Source of the DNA: Wolbachia endosymbiont (group A) of Rhinocyllus conicus
Lineage (GTDB): Bacteria; Pseudomonadota; Alphaproteobacteria; Rickettsiales; Anaplasmataceae
Reading direction: 5' to 3'
Length of the DNA: 64,000 bases
Assembly (NCBI RefSeq): GCF_947250775.1
Contig: NZ_OX366349.1
Location: 1,116,001 to 1,180,000 of the forward strand
The position numbers and the translations under genes were made by a program. Of the stretch, positions 44,344-54,522 are shown one piece after another (within the stretch, counting starts at the first letter, position 1; each line of letters opens with the position of its first letter). Under the pieces are notes generated by a model, which was not told the DNA's origin, did not search any database, and saw only the letters and a program-made list of their open reading frames with translations.

Positions 44344-44510
44344 ATCCCAGTGTCTGGGCACTGGGATGACACCATTTGCTGTGCAATTTACCTTCAAAAA
44401 CGAATGTTCGTACAGCTATGAGTGAGATCAAAGAATTGCAGAATTAAGTGTGAATGGTTGCAGAGTAATTTCAAAGTGCATTTGCAGTTGGACTGGCTGA
44501 ATGGATATAT

Positions 44511-45758
44511 TTAATGAAAGTCCCATTTCACGGTGTTCAAATCTACTCCTTCTTGTACCATCTCCCAAAGTGGGCTCATTTCTCTCAGTCGGCCAATATT
44601 TTTAGCAACAAGATCTGCTGCGTACAAAACTTCTTCTTTAGTTGTAAATCGGCCTAGGCCAAATCTAATTGATGAATGCTCAAGGTCGTGGCCATTATTT
44701 AGCGACCGTATGACATAGGAAGGCTCAAGAGACGCAGACGTGCACGCAGAACCAGAACTTACTGCTAAATCCTTGATTGCCATGATGAGAGACTCACCCT
44801 CAACATAGGGAAAGCTCAAGTTTAGGTTGCCAGGAATTCTATTTTCATAATCACCATTTAAAACGATATCAGGAAATGCTTCTTTTATCTTATTGTACAA
44901 AATATCTCTCAGTCCTTCCAATTTGCTTGCTTCCGTTTCCATTTCTTCTTTAGCGATACGTGCCGCTTCACCAAAACCAACTGCAAGAGGTGTTGGAACT
45001 GTTCCAGAACGCATACCTCTTTCTTGTCCACCACCACTAATCAATGGTATCAGCCTAACACGAGGATTCTTTCTACGGACATATAATGCGCCTATTCCCA
45101 TAGGTCCATAAATTTTGTGGCTAGAGAGACTCATAAGATCAATGCACATCTCATTAACATCAATTGGAACTTTTCCAAAGCTTTGAGCTGCATCTGTATG
45201 GAAAAATATATTATGCTTTCTGCATATTTTACCAATCTCCTTTACAGGCTGAATTACTCCGATTTCATTATTTACCATCATCACTGAAACCAGGATTGTT
45301 TTATCAGTAATTGCTTCCTCAAGCTTTGATAAATCTATAATTCCGTTTTGCTTAACAGGCAAATATGTAACTTTAAAGCCTTCATTTTCCAGATGCCGAC
45401 AAGAATCCAGAACACACTTATGCTCCGTGCAGACAGTTATTATATGATTTCCTTTATTTTTGTAAAAGTGAGCAATGCCCTTGATTGCTGTATTATTTGA
45501 CTCAGTTGCACCTGAGGTAAAGATAATTTCTTTGCTATCTGCGTTCACCAGATCAGCGATGTGTTTCCTTGCTTTTTCCACTGCTTCTTCAGCAGTCCAA
45601 CCAAATGAATGGCTGCGAGAGTGTGCATTACTGAACTCACCAAAATAAGGTATCATTACCTCCAAAACACGGGGATCCACTTTAGTAGTAGATTGATAAT
45701 CAAGAAATATTGGTAATTTTATTTTAGTATCATGTATTTTCTTACTTTCAACATTCAT
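44511..45758 (-). CDS. iscS: Cysteine desulfurase IscS
   Basis: A 415-residue PLP enzyme that supplies sulfur for Fe-S clusters and tRNA thiolation. [19 protein letters not shown] opens the family domain. [28 protein letters not shown] and [20 protein letters not shown] (PLP Lys) follow, and [16 protein letters not shown] holds the catalytic Cys loop. I chose ATG 45758 ([16 protein letters not shown]), since the 14-residue upstream extension is Cys-rich and atypical. Length matches Rickettsiales IscS. Confidence 0.95.
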   Translation of the reverse strand: MNVESKKIHDTKIKLPIFLDYQSTTKVDPRVLEVMIPYFGEFSNAHSRSHSFGWTAEEAVEKARKHIADLVNADSKEIIFTSGATESNNTAIKGIAHFYKNKGNHIITVCTEHKCVLDSCRHLENEGFKVTYLPVKQNGIIDLSKLEEAITDKTILVSVMMVNNEIGVIQPVKEIGKICRKHNIFFHTDAAQSFGKVPIDVNEMCIDLMSLSSHKIYGPMGIGALYVRRKNPRVRLIPLISGGGQERGMRSGTVPTPLAVGFGEAARIAKEEMETEASKLEGLRDILYNKIKEAFPDIVLNGDYENRIPGNLNLSFPYVEGESLIMAIKDLAVSSGSACTSASLEPSYVIRSLNNGHDLEHSSIRFGLGRFTTKEEVLYAADLVAKNIGRLREMSPLWEMVQEGVDLNTVKWDFH

Positions 45759-45800
45759 AAAGCTACCACAGGGACAAAATTTACAACTATTTAATAGCAC

Positions 45801-46233
45801 TAAAACTTAATTTTTTCAAGGTATAATCTTGCATCAACAAACATTGTCACCAAAGGGATGTGTGTATGACGCTGGTTCACTCTGTGATGGTGTCATTCCA
45901 GCGCCCCTATGATGTTATCCGAGTAGCTCCTTTTTTTGTCATCCGAGTAGCTGACACTGGTTCACTCTATAATAGTATCATCCGAGTAGCCCCTTCTCCT
46001 GTCATTCTAGTGCTCCTTTTTTTGTCATCCGAGTAGCCCCTTTTTTGTCATCCGAGTAGCCCCTTTTTTGTCATCCCAGTGCCCAGACACTGGGATCTCA
46101 TTTTACTCTATAATGGCAGTGCTCCTTTCTCGTCATCCCAGTGCCCAGACTACTTGGATCCAGGAAACTTAACTCTACACCAAGTAAATGTACAATAAGA
46201 ACTAGATTCCAGACTGGAATGACACCCTACTTA
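45801..46233. repeat. Cluster of palindromic and short tandem repeats upstream of iscS
   Basis: No gene is supported. About 45887-46226 contains many partial copies of tgtcatccgagtagcccctt and tcatcccagtgcccagacac, some in tandem at ~25-bp spacing (near 46020-46075). These are variants of the cactgggat palindrome, including a version where cgagtag replaces cccagtg. Confidence 0.75.
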
Positions 46234-46308
46234 ACCGTCATACCGCGATTCATTCGCGGTATCTCAGCCGCTAACAAGAGATCCCGCTAACACGTAGCGG
46301 GATGACGG
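46234..46308. repeat. GC-rich palindromic repeat (second family)
   Basis: ccgtcataccgcgattcatt, cgcggtatctc and gatcccgctaacacgtagcg followed by ggatgacgg match the tandem units at 42275-42545. It is able to form two adjacent hairpins. Confidence 0.75.
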
Positions 46309-46318
46309 TTGTCGTTTA

Positions 46319-46760
46319 GCCATAAATATTTAAGAAATTTACCAAACGAAAAAAAAGGCAAAAGAAGCCCTAGTCATTGTCTATTTTCAGTATTGGCGTT
46401 TTTTAAGTCTTAAACACTGCAATTTAGCTGCTTTTAAGTGCAACTAACCTTAGTTTAAATGTTTAAGAAATTTACTAAGCAGAAAAAAAGGCAAAAGAAA
46501 CCCCGTGTTAGCTAGTTGTCACTCTCTAATCCTGCAAATTGGCGTACTATACTGTCTTAAACGACTTATAAGCGCGTTTCAGCTTATATAGGTAAAAACC
46601 CAGAAATGTTGTGAAGACATAAGGTGCACATAGCGCAAAAAATTAAAAATAAGACGCTAACTACGTTGTTTTCTTGCTGTTTAATCTGCACAGATGAAGA
46701 TAACTGAATACCTTCAATACCATGATAAGGGCGCTGGCGGAGTTTGTCAAGGAAGTTTTT
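46319..46760 (+). repeat. Dispersed intergenic repeat, copy 2
   Basis: From ttggcg at 46393 to 46760 it matches the sequence next to the WO-1 recombinase (18381-18740). It is preceded by an extra partial tandem unit (about 46319-46392, containing aaatatttaagaaatttacc and aaaaaggcaaaagaa). No prophage is joined here, so it represents an uninterrupted repeat of the kind WO-1 appears to have entered. Confidence 0.75.
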
Positions 46761-46858
46761 GTATTTTAATTTTAGAATTTTATAGGCTTTTGTTTTCATG
46801 AAATTATGTTCTCATGGGTAAATTAATGTTATCCTTTTTTGTTGATCTAAAGTTTTTT

Positions 46859-49800
46859 ATGTTCATACACTTACGTGTTCATAGTGTTTATTCGCTGCTT
46901 GAAAGCTCGGTTAAAATTGAGGAGCTGATAGGCCTTTGTTTGCGAAATAAAATGCCAGCGGTTGCAATTACTGATTCAGGCAACTTGTTTGGCTCGCTCG
47001 AATTTTCAGAATATGCAGCAAGTAGGGGAATACAGCTAATAATAGGATGCAATATTATAGTTAAACATTCAGAACAAAATTTACCTATATTATTGCTTGC
47101 AAAAAATGAGCAAGGGTACACTAATTTAGTCACTTTGGTGAGTGAGTCTTTTAAAAAGCGCAAGAATAACAGCGATATTCCTTACGTTGATTTTGATGAG
47201 CTATTGAATTTAAGTATGGGTCTGATCGCTTTAACCGGTGGATGTTTGGCTCAACTATTGTTGGGGCAAGATAAAGAAACGGTTGAAAAACTGCTTTCAG
47301 CATTCGATGGTCATTTATATGTTGAATTGCAGCGTCATGGGCTGAATAAAGAGCTAGAGCTTGAAGAAGCTTTAATAGATTTTGCTTATCAGCGCAATGT
47401 ACCACTGGTTGCAACGAACGATGTGTTTTTTCCAAATAGGTCTGATTATGAGGCTTATGACATATTAACGTGCATATCGGAGGGGAGTTATGCCCTGGAG
47501 AATAACAGAAAGAAGTTAACTACCGAGCATTACTTCAAATCTGTGGCAGAAATGGAGGAACTGTTCAGCGACATTCCCGAAGCAATTCATAACACTTTAG
47601 TGATAGCTAAGCGGTGCTCTTACATGCCAAGAAGCAGGCAGCCTATCTTGCCTAAATTTCCTTGTCGAGAAAATAAAACTGAGAATGAAGAACTGAGGGA
47701 GCAGGCAGTTGCAGGATTGAAGCTGCGTATTGCAAAATCCTCTTCTGTCACCAGAACACCCTCCACTGTCATCCCAGTACTTGATCAGAGAGATTCCAGC
47801 GTCACGCGCTGGAATGACACCAAACCAGATGATGACACACAACATGATATCGATTTCAAGCAATACTACGACAGGTTAGATTATGAACTAAGTGTAATCA
47901 CTTCAATGAACTATGCTGGTTACTTTCTAATAGTTTCTGACTTTATCCGCTGGAGCAAAGCAAATGGCATTCCAGTTGGTCCAGGAAGAGGCTCTGGTGC
48001 TGGATCAATTGTTGCTTGGAGCTTACAGATTACAGACCTTGATCCAATAAAGTTTGGCCTAATATTTGAAAGGTTTTTAAATCCCGATCGTGTATCAATG
48101 CCTGACTTTGATATCGATTTCTGCCAAGAGAAAAGGGACCTGGTTATTGATTATGTTCAGAAAAAGTACGGTTATGTTGCTCAAATAATCACTTTTGGAA
48201 AATTGCAAGCAAGGGCAGTATTGCGTGATGTTGGTAGAGTATTGCAAATGCCTTACTCTCAAGTGGATAAAATATCTAAAATGGTTCCATTTAATCCAGT
48301 AAATCCTGTAACTTTATCGCAAGCGATAGAGTTTGATCAAAACCTGCAGAAAGAACGGGATAGTGATGAGGTGATTGCAAAGCTTCTTGATATATCACTA
48401 AAGCTTGAAGGAATATATCGTCACGTTTCAACTCATGCTGCTGGAATTGTAATATGTGATCAAAAGTTGGAAAATTTTGTTCCTGTGTACTACGATCCAA
48501 ATTCGGCTCTGCCAATCACTCAATACAGCATGAAATATGTGGAGAAAGCTGGGTTAATAAAATTTGATTTTCTTGGACTTGGTACGCTAACACTAATAGA
48601 TCATGTATGTCGTTTAATTAATCGTGATGAAAAAAAGATCGATATTTCTTCAGTTCCTTTGAATGATCAAAAAACCTATGAGATTCTCTCTAGCGGTGAT
48701 TCAATTGGAGTGTTCCAGCTTGAAAGTTCGGGAATGAGAGAAGCTTTAATCAAATTAAAGCCAGATTGCATTGAAGATATTATCGCTTTAATTTCCCTTT
48801 ATCGTCCAGGACCTATGGATAACATTCCAACTTATGTTGCAAGAAAGCATGGACTTGAAAAGCCAGATTATATTCATCCGTTACTTGAAGGAGTGTTAAA
48901 AGAAACATTTGGGGTAATAATCTACCAGGAGCAGGTGATGGAAATAGCCCGTATTCTTTCCGGGTATAGCTTAGCGGAAGCAGATCTGCTGAGACGTGCC
49001 ATGGGTAAGAAAATTAAGGAAGAGATGGATAAACAACGTGAACTTTTCATCCAAGGGGCAACAAAGAATGGCGTTGATTATGACAGGGCAAGTTATATCT
49101 TTGACCTTGTTGCAAAATTTGCTGGTTATGGATTTAATAAATCTCACGCAGCTGCATATGCGGTTATATCTTATCAAACGGCTTACCTTAAAGCTAATTA
49201 TCCATTAGAATTTTTTACAGCACTAATGAATCTAAATATTGATGATAGAGATAAACTGAATTTATTTTATCATGCAGCAAAGTTTAGTGGCGTTACCGTT
49301 CTTCCACCTGATATAAACAAGTCTCAAGCTGAATTCTCAATAGAGGGTGAGTGCATACGTTATGGTATTGCTGCCTTGAGGAATGTTGGTTTTTCTATAG
49401 CAGAAGGAATAGTGAACACACGTTCAAGCGCTTATAAGGACATATGGGAATTCATTCAAAATTCAGGTCATATAATAAATAAGAGGGCGCTAGAAAGCCT
49501 AATTAAATCCGGGGCATTCGATAGCGTGCATAAGAACAGAAAGCAGCTATATGAGTCAATGGACATGCTGATTTACTTTGCAAATAAAAACAAACAGGAT
49601 AGGGAATCAAGTCAAGCTGCTTTGTTTGGTAGTCTTGATGTCCTCAAACCGAAATTTGAGAATGTGGAAAATTTTGATGAAGAGGAAAAATTAGAGCATG
49701 AGTTATTTTCACTAGGATTTTATTTAACTAATCATCCACTTGAAAAATTTAGAATTCTTCTGGAAAAGTTAAATATTGGGTTTATCGGAGAAAATAGAAC

Positions 49801-50290
49801 AGCAAAAACTGCTGGGGTAATATTAAATGCACGTATGAGAACTTCAGAGCGTGGAAGGTTTGTTATACTCACACTTTCTGATCCCCATAACGTTTCTGAA
49901 ATAGCATTTTATAATAATGAAATAATAGAAGAAAAAAGAGATTTATTTTCACCAGGAACATTTGTGATAATTGATCTTGAAGCTTCGGAAAATACGACAA
50001 GATTAGCAGGCAAGGATATATCTGAGTTTACAAAAAGAATCGCTTCTACAATAAAGGAATTAGTTCTCACCACTGAGTGCACGGATTCGCAAAAAGCCGC
50101 TATGGAATTAAATGCAATATTGAAAGATAAAGGCAGAACCAAAATAATGCTAAAACTTCTTCTCGAAAAACATAAAGTGAGCATCTTATTACCAGGTGCA
50201 TACTCAATTGCTCCTCAAGTTATTTATGAAATATCTAACTTAAGCTGGATTAAAGGCGTAGAAATTAATACAAATAACTTGCTTATATAA
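46859..50290 (+). CDS. dnaE: DNA polymerase III alpha subunit
   Basis: The replicative polymerase, 1,143 residues from ATG 46859 (MFIHLRVHSVYSLLESSVKI). The longer start at 46814 adds a non-homologous stretch. The PHP domain comes first, then the palm with GIPVGPGRGSGAGSIVAW and SMPDFDIDFCQEKRD, the fingers with LISLYRPGPMDNIPTYVARK and GVIIYQEQVMEIARILSGYS, and KSHAAAYAVISYQTAYLKA. Residues ~294-323 are the translation of a palindromic repeat (see 47740-47826), which interrupts the usual link before DYELSVITSMNYAGYFLIV. The frame stays open, so the polymerase is probably functional with an extra loop. Confidence 0.96.
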   Translation: MFIHLRVHSVYSLLESSVKIEELIGLCLRNKMPAVAITDSGNLFGSLEFSEYAASRGIQLIIGCNIIVKHSEQNLPILLLAKNEQGYTNLVTLVSESFKKRKNNSDIPYVDFDELLNLSMGLIALTGGCLAQLLLGQDKETVEKLLSAFDGHLYVELQRHGLNKELELEEALIDFAYQRNVPLVATNDVFFPNRSDYEAYDILTCISEGSYALENNRKKLTTEHYFKSVAEMEELFSDIPEAIHNTLVIAKRCSYMPRSRQPILPKFPCRENKTENEELREQAVAGLKLRIAKSSSVTRTPSTVIPVLDQRDSSVTRWNDTKPDDDTQHDIDFKQYYDRLDYELSVITSMNYAGYFLIVSDFIRWSKANGIPVGPGRGSGAGSIVAWSLQITDLDPIKFGLIFERFLNPDRVSMPDFDIDFCQEKRDLVIDYVQKKYGYVAQIITFGKLQARAVLRDVGRVLQMPYSQVDKISKMVPFNPVNPVTLSQAIEFDQNLQKERDSDEVIAKLLDISLKLEGIYRHVSTHAAGIVICDQKLENFVPVYYDPNSALPITQYSMKYVEKAGLIKFDFLGLGTLTLIDHVCRLINRDEKKIDISSVPLNDQKTYEILSSGDSIGVFQLESSGMREALIKLKPDCIEDIIALISLYRPGPMDNIPTYVARKHGLEKPDYIHPLLEGVLKETFGVIIYQEQVMEIARILSGYSLAEADLLRRAMGKKIKEEMDKQRELFIQGATKNGVDYDRASYIFDLVAKFAGYGFNKSHAAAYAVISYQTAYLKANYPLEFFTALMNLNIDDRDKLNLFYHAAKFSGVTVLPPDINKSQAEFSIEGECIRYGIAALRNVGFSIAEGIVNTRSSAYKDIWEFIQNSGHIINKRALESLIKSGAFDSVHKNRKQLYESMDMLIYFANKNKQDRESSQAALFGSLDVLKPKFENVENFDEEEKLEHELFSLGFYLTNHPLEKFRILLEKLNIGFIGENRTAKTAGVILNARMRTSERGRFVILTLSDPHNVSEIAFYNNEIIEEKRDLFSPGTFVIIDLEASENTTRLAGKDISEFTKRIASTIKELVLTTECTDSQKAAMELNAILKDKGRTKIMLKLLLEKHKVSILLPGAYSIAPQVIYEISNLSWIKGVEINTNNLLI
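47740..47826 (+). repeat. Palindromic repeat inserted in frame in dnaE
   Basis: actgtcatcccagtacttga and agcgtcacgcgctggaatga are the two arms of the same palindrome family seen between genes. Here they are translated in dnaE (SSVTRTPSTVIPVLDQRDSS). The inserted peptide lies between the PHP region and the polymerase palm. Confidence 0.85.
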
Positions 50291-50338
50291 AAAAGCTTTA
50301 TATAATGAAATATTTAATCGGTATTAAAGGAAGATATA

Positions 50339-51121
50339 GTGAATCTTTATGAATTTACTTTTATAGCACAACAAGGATTATTACAGCAAGAAGTAGAGGA
50401 GATGGTCCAAGAGCTAGCTGTTTCATTGAAAAATATTAAAGCAGATGTTATTTTCCAGAAGATCAAGAGTCTTATGGAAAGGCAAAATAGTACGCTTACA
50501 AAACAAGAGTTAGAAACGCGTGCTGAAAACATTAAAGAAGGTCTAGTTGCTTACTCTGATTTCTTGGAAGATCTTACAAAAATTTTATGGGTTGAATTGG
50601 AAGAAGATCTTTCAAATTTGAAAGAAGTGAAGTCAAAAATCGATAAAGAGTTGAAAGATGACCTAAAAGATTTAGGAATAACGCAAGATTTTATAAAATT
50701 TCTAGGAGGCAGTGAGCAAATTACTAAAAGTGCGTTTATCCATAATGCAGTAAATGCTTTGAAGAGAAATATTTCAGAACATCTAATAAAGATTTTTCAA
50801 GATATTTTGAAAGATTTTAGAATAAACGGTCCAACTCAATCGAGCAAAGCATTGGAGATGCTTTTGGAAAACATTGAAGCATCGGGATTAATCAAGTATG
50901 AACATTGGGGTCTTTTGGATTTTGCATATCCAATAAATAAGATGAAGAGCGGTCATTATTGTATAATGTGCATAAGTTCTACTGCAAACATTCTGGATGA
51001 ATTTGTGCGTAGAATGAAACTTAATGAGAACGTTATTCGCCACTTGTCTGTGCAGGTTGATAAATTTTTTGAAGGTAAATCTTATATGATGAATAAACAA
51101 ATTGAGGAGCAAAACGCATAA
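50339..51121 (+). CDS. rpsF: 30S ribosomal protein S6 with large internal insertion
   Basis: S6 is normally about 95-130 residues, while this frame has 260. The N-terminus ([20 protein letters not shown]) and C-terminus ([49 protein letters not shown]) are the two halves of S6. Between them are about 145 mostly helical charged residues (~38-182, for example [20 protein letters not shown]), in the loop after the first helix. The position rpsF-rpsR-rplI confirms identity. It starts at GTG 50339 after aaaggaag. No palindromic repeat is seen in the insert. Confidence 0.88.
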   Translation: MNLYEFTFIAQQGLLQQEVEEMVQELAVSLKNIKADVIFQKIKSLMERQNSTLTKQELETRAENIKEGLVAYSDFLEDLTKILWVELEEDLSNLKEVKSKIDKELKDDLKDLGITQDFIKFLGGSEQITKSAFIHNAVNALKRNISEHLIKIFQDILKDFRINGPTQSSKALEMLLENIEASGLIKYEHWGLLDFAYPINKMKSGHYCIMCISSTANILDEFVRRMKLNENVIRHLSVQVDKFFEGKSYMMNKQIEEQNA

Positions 51122-51396
51122 TGATGAAAAGACGAAATAGTTTTAATAATTCCTACGTATCTGTAAATAATAGGACTGGCTTTAGGCGTTCTAAAGTTTG
51201 CCCTCTTGCTACGTCTAAAGATGAAGACATAGATTATAAGAATACAGATTTATTATCCAAGTTTACCTCTGACTATGGTAGGATATTACCTAGAAGGTTA
51301 ACAGGCGTATGTGCAAAAAAACAAAGGAAGTTACGCTTAGCGATCATAAGGGCACGTTTTTTGGCTCTTGTTCCTTACTGTACTAAAAAAGTTTAG
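51121..51396 (+). CDS. rpsR: 30S ribosomal protein S18
   Basis: A 91-residue protein with [20 protein letters not shown] and [20 protein letters not shown] followed by [10 protein letters not shown], the S18 signature. Its start overlaps the rpsF stop by one base; ATG 51124 is an alternative. It pairs with S6 on the 30S platform. Confidence 0.96.
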   Translation: MMKRRNSFNNSYVSVNNRTGFRRSKVCPLATSKDEDIDYKNTDLLSKFTSDYGRILPRRLTGVCAKKQRKLRLAIIRARFLALVPYCTKKV

Positions 51397-51403
51397 GTAA
51401 TTT

Positions 51404-51949
51404 ATGTTGATAATTTTAAAGGAAAATATAAGGACTTTAGGTAAGCTTGGTGAAGTTGTCAAAGTTAAACCAGGTTATGCACGTAATTTTCTTTTTCCAC
51501 AAAGAAAAGCGGTGAAAGCTACCAAGGAAAATTTAACAAAGCTAGAGGAGCAACGTTTATTACTGGAAGAAGAGAATATAAAAAGATTAAATGTAGCAAA
51601 AGAGCTTGCATTGTCACTACATGATAAGTTTGTGGTATTGATAAAGCAAGCTTCAGAGGATGGTAAAATTTTTGGTTCTGTAACAACACGTGAAATTGCG
51701 AAAGTTTTACTACAAGAAGGACATGCGATAGATCACCGTAGTTTATCTTTTGGTGGAATAAGCATCAAAAACTTGGGTGAATACCAAGTAAACGTAGAAT
51801 TACATAGTGAAGTAGTAGTACCAATTACTATATACGTCGTGAAATCCGAAACAGATGCGCATGAATTAAGGCAAGTAAAGTTGCAAAATCAGAAGTCTGA
51901 GCAACAAGAAGGTGAAGCAGTGGAGCAAGAAGATACAAATAACAAATAG
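51404..51949 (+). CDS. rplI: 50S ribosomal protein L9
   Basis: A 181-residue protein. The N-domain has ILKENIRTLGKLGEVVKVKP followed by GYARNFLFPQRKAV, the L9 signature. A long connecting helix and a C-domain (GKIFGSVTTREIAKVL, ISIKNLGEYQVNVELH) follow. The acidic C-terminal tail (EQQEGEAVEQED) is longer than in E. coli (149 residues). An IS copy begins 78 bp downstream. Confidence 0.96.
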   Translation: MLIILKENIRTLGKLGEVVKVKPGYARNFLFPQRKAVKATKENLTKLEEQRLLLEEENIKRLNVAKELALSLHDKFVVLIKQASEDGKIFGSVTTREIAKVLLQEGHAIDHRSLSFGGISIKNLGEYQVNVELHSEVVVPITIYVVKSETDAHELRQVKLQNQKSEQQEGEAVEQEDTNNK

Positions 51950-52027
51950 CAGTGAATAAAATATATCAACTATTCCTGTCATTCCAGTGCCTTTTTTTTC
52001 TGTCATCCCAGTGCGTGACACTGGGAT

Positions 52028-53114
52028 GGCTTTGTTGCATAGCACCTTAAGCAGTGATGGTTTACGACAAATTTATGTAATGATTTCAAATTTAGCCATA
52101 CCAATATCAGTGAATTTGTTGAGCAAATAGCACTTAATTAGTAATTCTTTTTCACGATTTACTTCAGATTTATTCCTAAAGCTAAATCCAAATACTTGCT
52201 TCAACCTTGAGAAAAATCCTTCTATGTAAGATCTCTTTCCATAAATTGCTTCCTTTTTCCACTCTTTTACACCATCTTGTCCATATAATTTTATTAACCT
52301 AATAGCAGCATTCCTGTCAGACATATAATCTATTTTTGAATGTTCTGCTGCATCCTTTTTTGGTAGAACTTTTGTCTTTATATCGTATTTCTTACACAAT
52401 TTATAAAGTTTGTGCCTATCGTATGCCCTATCTGCATATAATGCTTTTATTTTGTGCTGAAAATTAACTTCTTCAAGCAAATCGCAAGCTCCATAGTGGT
52501 CAGAGTAGACGCCATTACTGTATCTTGCAGCTATAGCTTTTTTACTATTCACACTTAACATAACATGTAACTTTCTTACTTGCTCGTAGCTTCGGTACTT
52601 TCTATCTGCACTGTTTTCCTTACTGTGGCCAGGAGTGTTACTGTAAATGCTGATACTTGTGCTATCTATGATAATTTCAATATTTTCCATGTTGCTTTTA
52701 TCAACCCTGCAATCATTTATCTTAATATTAAGTTTTTTAAACCTTCTTGATGCTTGTGAATAGCTGATAACTGCCAAATTTTTTCCTATTTGTTGCAGAT
52801 ATCCTTTTATAAACCCCACCGTTTGTCTTAACCCAATTCTAAAAAGATTGACAATTATATGCACCAAAATTACGACTTTATCACTGTAAATATAGTTGCC
52901 GCCCTGCATTTTTGGACTATTTTCATACCAATTTTCGATAGCTTCATCGATGTAACGAAAAATATTTCCCCTTTTTTCAAGGAATTTGTTATATTCGTTT
53001 TGGTTACTGACTTTCATTTTCTGTGGCATATTTTTTCTTCAACAGTTAAATGGTTATTTATAATGAATTTTGTCAGTAGCCACCAGATTTTTTCGGTTGC
53101 TATGCAACAAAGCC
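52028..53114 (-). mobile_element. IS5-family (IS903 group) insertion sequence, copy 3
   Basis: 1,087 bp with the same 16-bp ends. It is flanked by 9-bp direct repeats CACTGGGAT (52019-52027 and 53115-53123), the reverse complement of the target used by copies 1 and 2. It lies between rplI and purB, with its right end 43 bp before the purB start codon, so purB may depend on a promoter in or near the IS. Confidence 0.92.
52073..53029 (-). CDS. IS903-like transposase, copy 3
   Basis: 318 residues, identical to the other two transposases (33701-34657 and 43302-44258), with an intact frame and DDE residues. Confidence 0.95.
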   Translation of the reverse strand: MPQKMKVSNQNEYNKFLEKRGNIFRYIDEAIENWYENSPKMQGGNYIYSDKVVILVHIIVNLFRIGLRQTVGFIKGYLQQIGKNLAVISYSQASRRFKKLNIKINDCRVDKSNMENIEIIIDSTSISIYSNTPGHSKENSADRKYRSYEQVRKLHVMLSVNSKKAIAARYSNGVYSDHYGACDLLEEVNFQHKIKALYADRAYDRHKLYKLCKKYDIKTKVLPKKDAAEHSKIDYMSDRNAAIRLIKLYGQDGVKEWKKEAIYGKRSYIEGFFSRLKQVFGFSFRNKSEVNREKELLIKCYLLNKFTDIGMAKFEIIT

Positions 53115-53157
53115 CACTGGGATCTAGCATGTTCAAAGATAAGACGGGGGTCATTTA

Positions 53158-54450
53158 ATGATCCCGCGCTATAGCCAAAAAGAAATGTCTTCCATTTGGG
53201 AGGAAAATAATAAATTTAATATATGGCTTAAAATAGAAAAATTAGCGTGTGAAGCTCAAGCAGAGTTAGGAGTGATTCCAAATAGTGTTGCTCAGAAGCT
53301 CTCTGGTGCTATTGAATTTGATATTGAACGTATCAACGAAATTGAATCCATTGTAAAACATGATGTTATAGCTTTTCTGACATATGTTGCTGAAAAAGCG
53401 GGAGTTGATGTTCGTTATCTCCACTATGGAATGACAAGTTCTGATGTTTTGGATACATGCCTTGCGGTGCAGTTGAAAGAGTCATGTGATATTTTACTCG
53501 GGAATCTAAAAAATTTACTTGCAGTATTGAAAAAAAAAGCTGAGGACTATAAAGATATTGTTTGTGTTGGGCGCAGTCATGGAATGCATGCAGAACCAAC
53601 AACTCTTGGATTAAAATTTGCTAGATTTTATGCTGAATTTAAACGCAATTATCAGAGATTAATTAGCGCGCAAAAAGAGATCTCAATTTGTAAAATATCA
53701 GGTGCAGTAGGTAATTTTGCAAATGTTGATCTGTTTGTTGAAGAGTATGTAGCAAAAGAAATGGGACTCATACCTGAAACCATATCGTCTCAAGTCATTC
53801 CTCGTGATAGACATGCCATGTTCTTTTCGGTTTTGGGAGTGATTGCAAGCTCAATAGAAAATATTGCAATTGAAATTCGTCATTTGCAAAGAACTGAAAT
53901 CGGCGAAATTTCTGAGCATTTTTCCATTGGGCAGAAGGGAAGCTCTGCTATGCCACACAAATGTAATCCTATTTTAAGTGAAAATCTGACGGGACTCTCA
54001 CGTTTAATACGCAGTTATGTTTTTCCTGCGTTAGAAAATGTTGCATTGTGGCACGAACGTGATATATCACACTCGTCTGTGGAAAGATGCATTGCTCCTG
54101 ATGCTTGTATAACAATGGATTTTGCTTTAGTGCGATTAACAGATTTGATAGATAAATTGGTAATCAATAAGGAAAACATTGAAAAGAACTTAAATTCTTC
54201 AAAAGGTTTAGTTTTCTCACAGCGTGTATTGCTTGAGTTAGTAAATAGTGGTTTGGCGAGGGAAGAGGCGTATAAAATTGTTCAGAGCAATGCAATGAAA
54301 GTGAAACAAAACAACAGTGATTTTCTGGCCGAATTGAAACAAGATAAACCTTTACTTAAGGTTATTAACTCGGAAAAACTTGAATCTTTGTTTGATTTGA
54401 AATATTATACAAAGCATGTAGGTCACATATATAGCAAGGTTTTCAATTAG
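53158..54450 (+). CDS. purB: Adenylosuccinate lyase
   Basis: A 430-residue fumarase-superfamily enzyme acting at two steps of purine synthesis. It shows MIPRYSQKEMSSIWEENNKF, HYGMTSSDVLDTCLAVQL, GRSHGMHAEPTTLGLKFA and the signature GQKGSSAMPHKCNPILSE. The length is standard. The IS copy 3 end is 43 bp upstream. The last base of its TAG is the first base of tRNA-Met. Confidence 0.96.
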   Translation: MIPRYSQKEMSSIWEENNKFNIWLKIEKLACEAQAELGVIPNSVAQKLSGAIEFDIERINEIESIVKHDVIAFLTYVAEKAGVDVRYLHYGMTSSDVLDTCLAVQLKESCDILLGNLKNLLAVLKKKAEDYKDIVCVGRSHGMHAEPTTLGLKFARFYAEFKRNYQRLISAQKEISICKISGAVGNFANVDLFVEEYVAKEMGLIPETISSQVIPRDRHAMFFSVLGVIASSIENIAIEIRHLQRTEIGEISEHFSIGQKGSSAMPHKCNPILSENLTGLSRLIRSYVFPALENVALWHERDISHSSVERCIAPDACITMDFALVRLTDLIDKLVINKENIEKNLNSSKGLVFSQRVLLELVNSGLAREEAYKIVQSNAMKVKQNNSDFLAELKQDKPLLKVINSEKLESLFDLKYYTKHVGHIYSKVFN

Positions 54451-54522
54451 GCTGAGTAGCTCAGTTGGTAGAGCAGGAGGATCATAATCTCTTGGTCGGG
54501 GGTTCAAGTCCCTCCTCAGCCA
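54450..54522 (+). tRNA. tRNA-Met (CAT), elongator type
   Basis: Acceptor GGCTGAG/CTCAGCC, D arm GCTCAGTTGGTAGAGC, anticodon loop ATCATAA with CAT, and T arm GGGGGTTCAAGTCCCTC. The G1-C72 pair argues against an initiator. A CAT tRNA modified to read AUA (Ile) cannot be excluded by eye. The 5' base is shared with the purB stop codon. CCA is not encoded. Confidence 0.92.

Noticed and set aside
46584..46799. Minus-strand 71-codon frame upstream of dnaE (similar frame at 18537-18731)
   Set aside because: Both frames are translations of the dispersed intergenic repeat and do not keep the same length or ends between copies.
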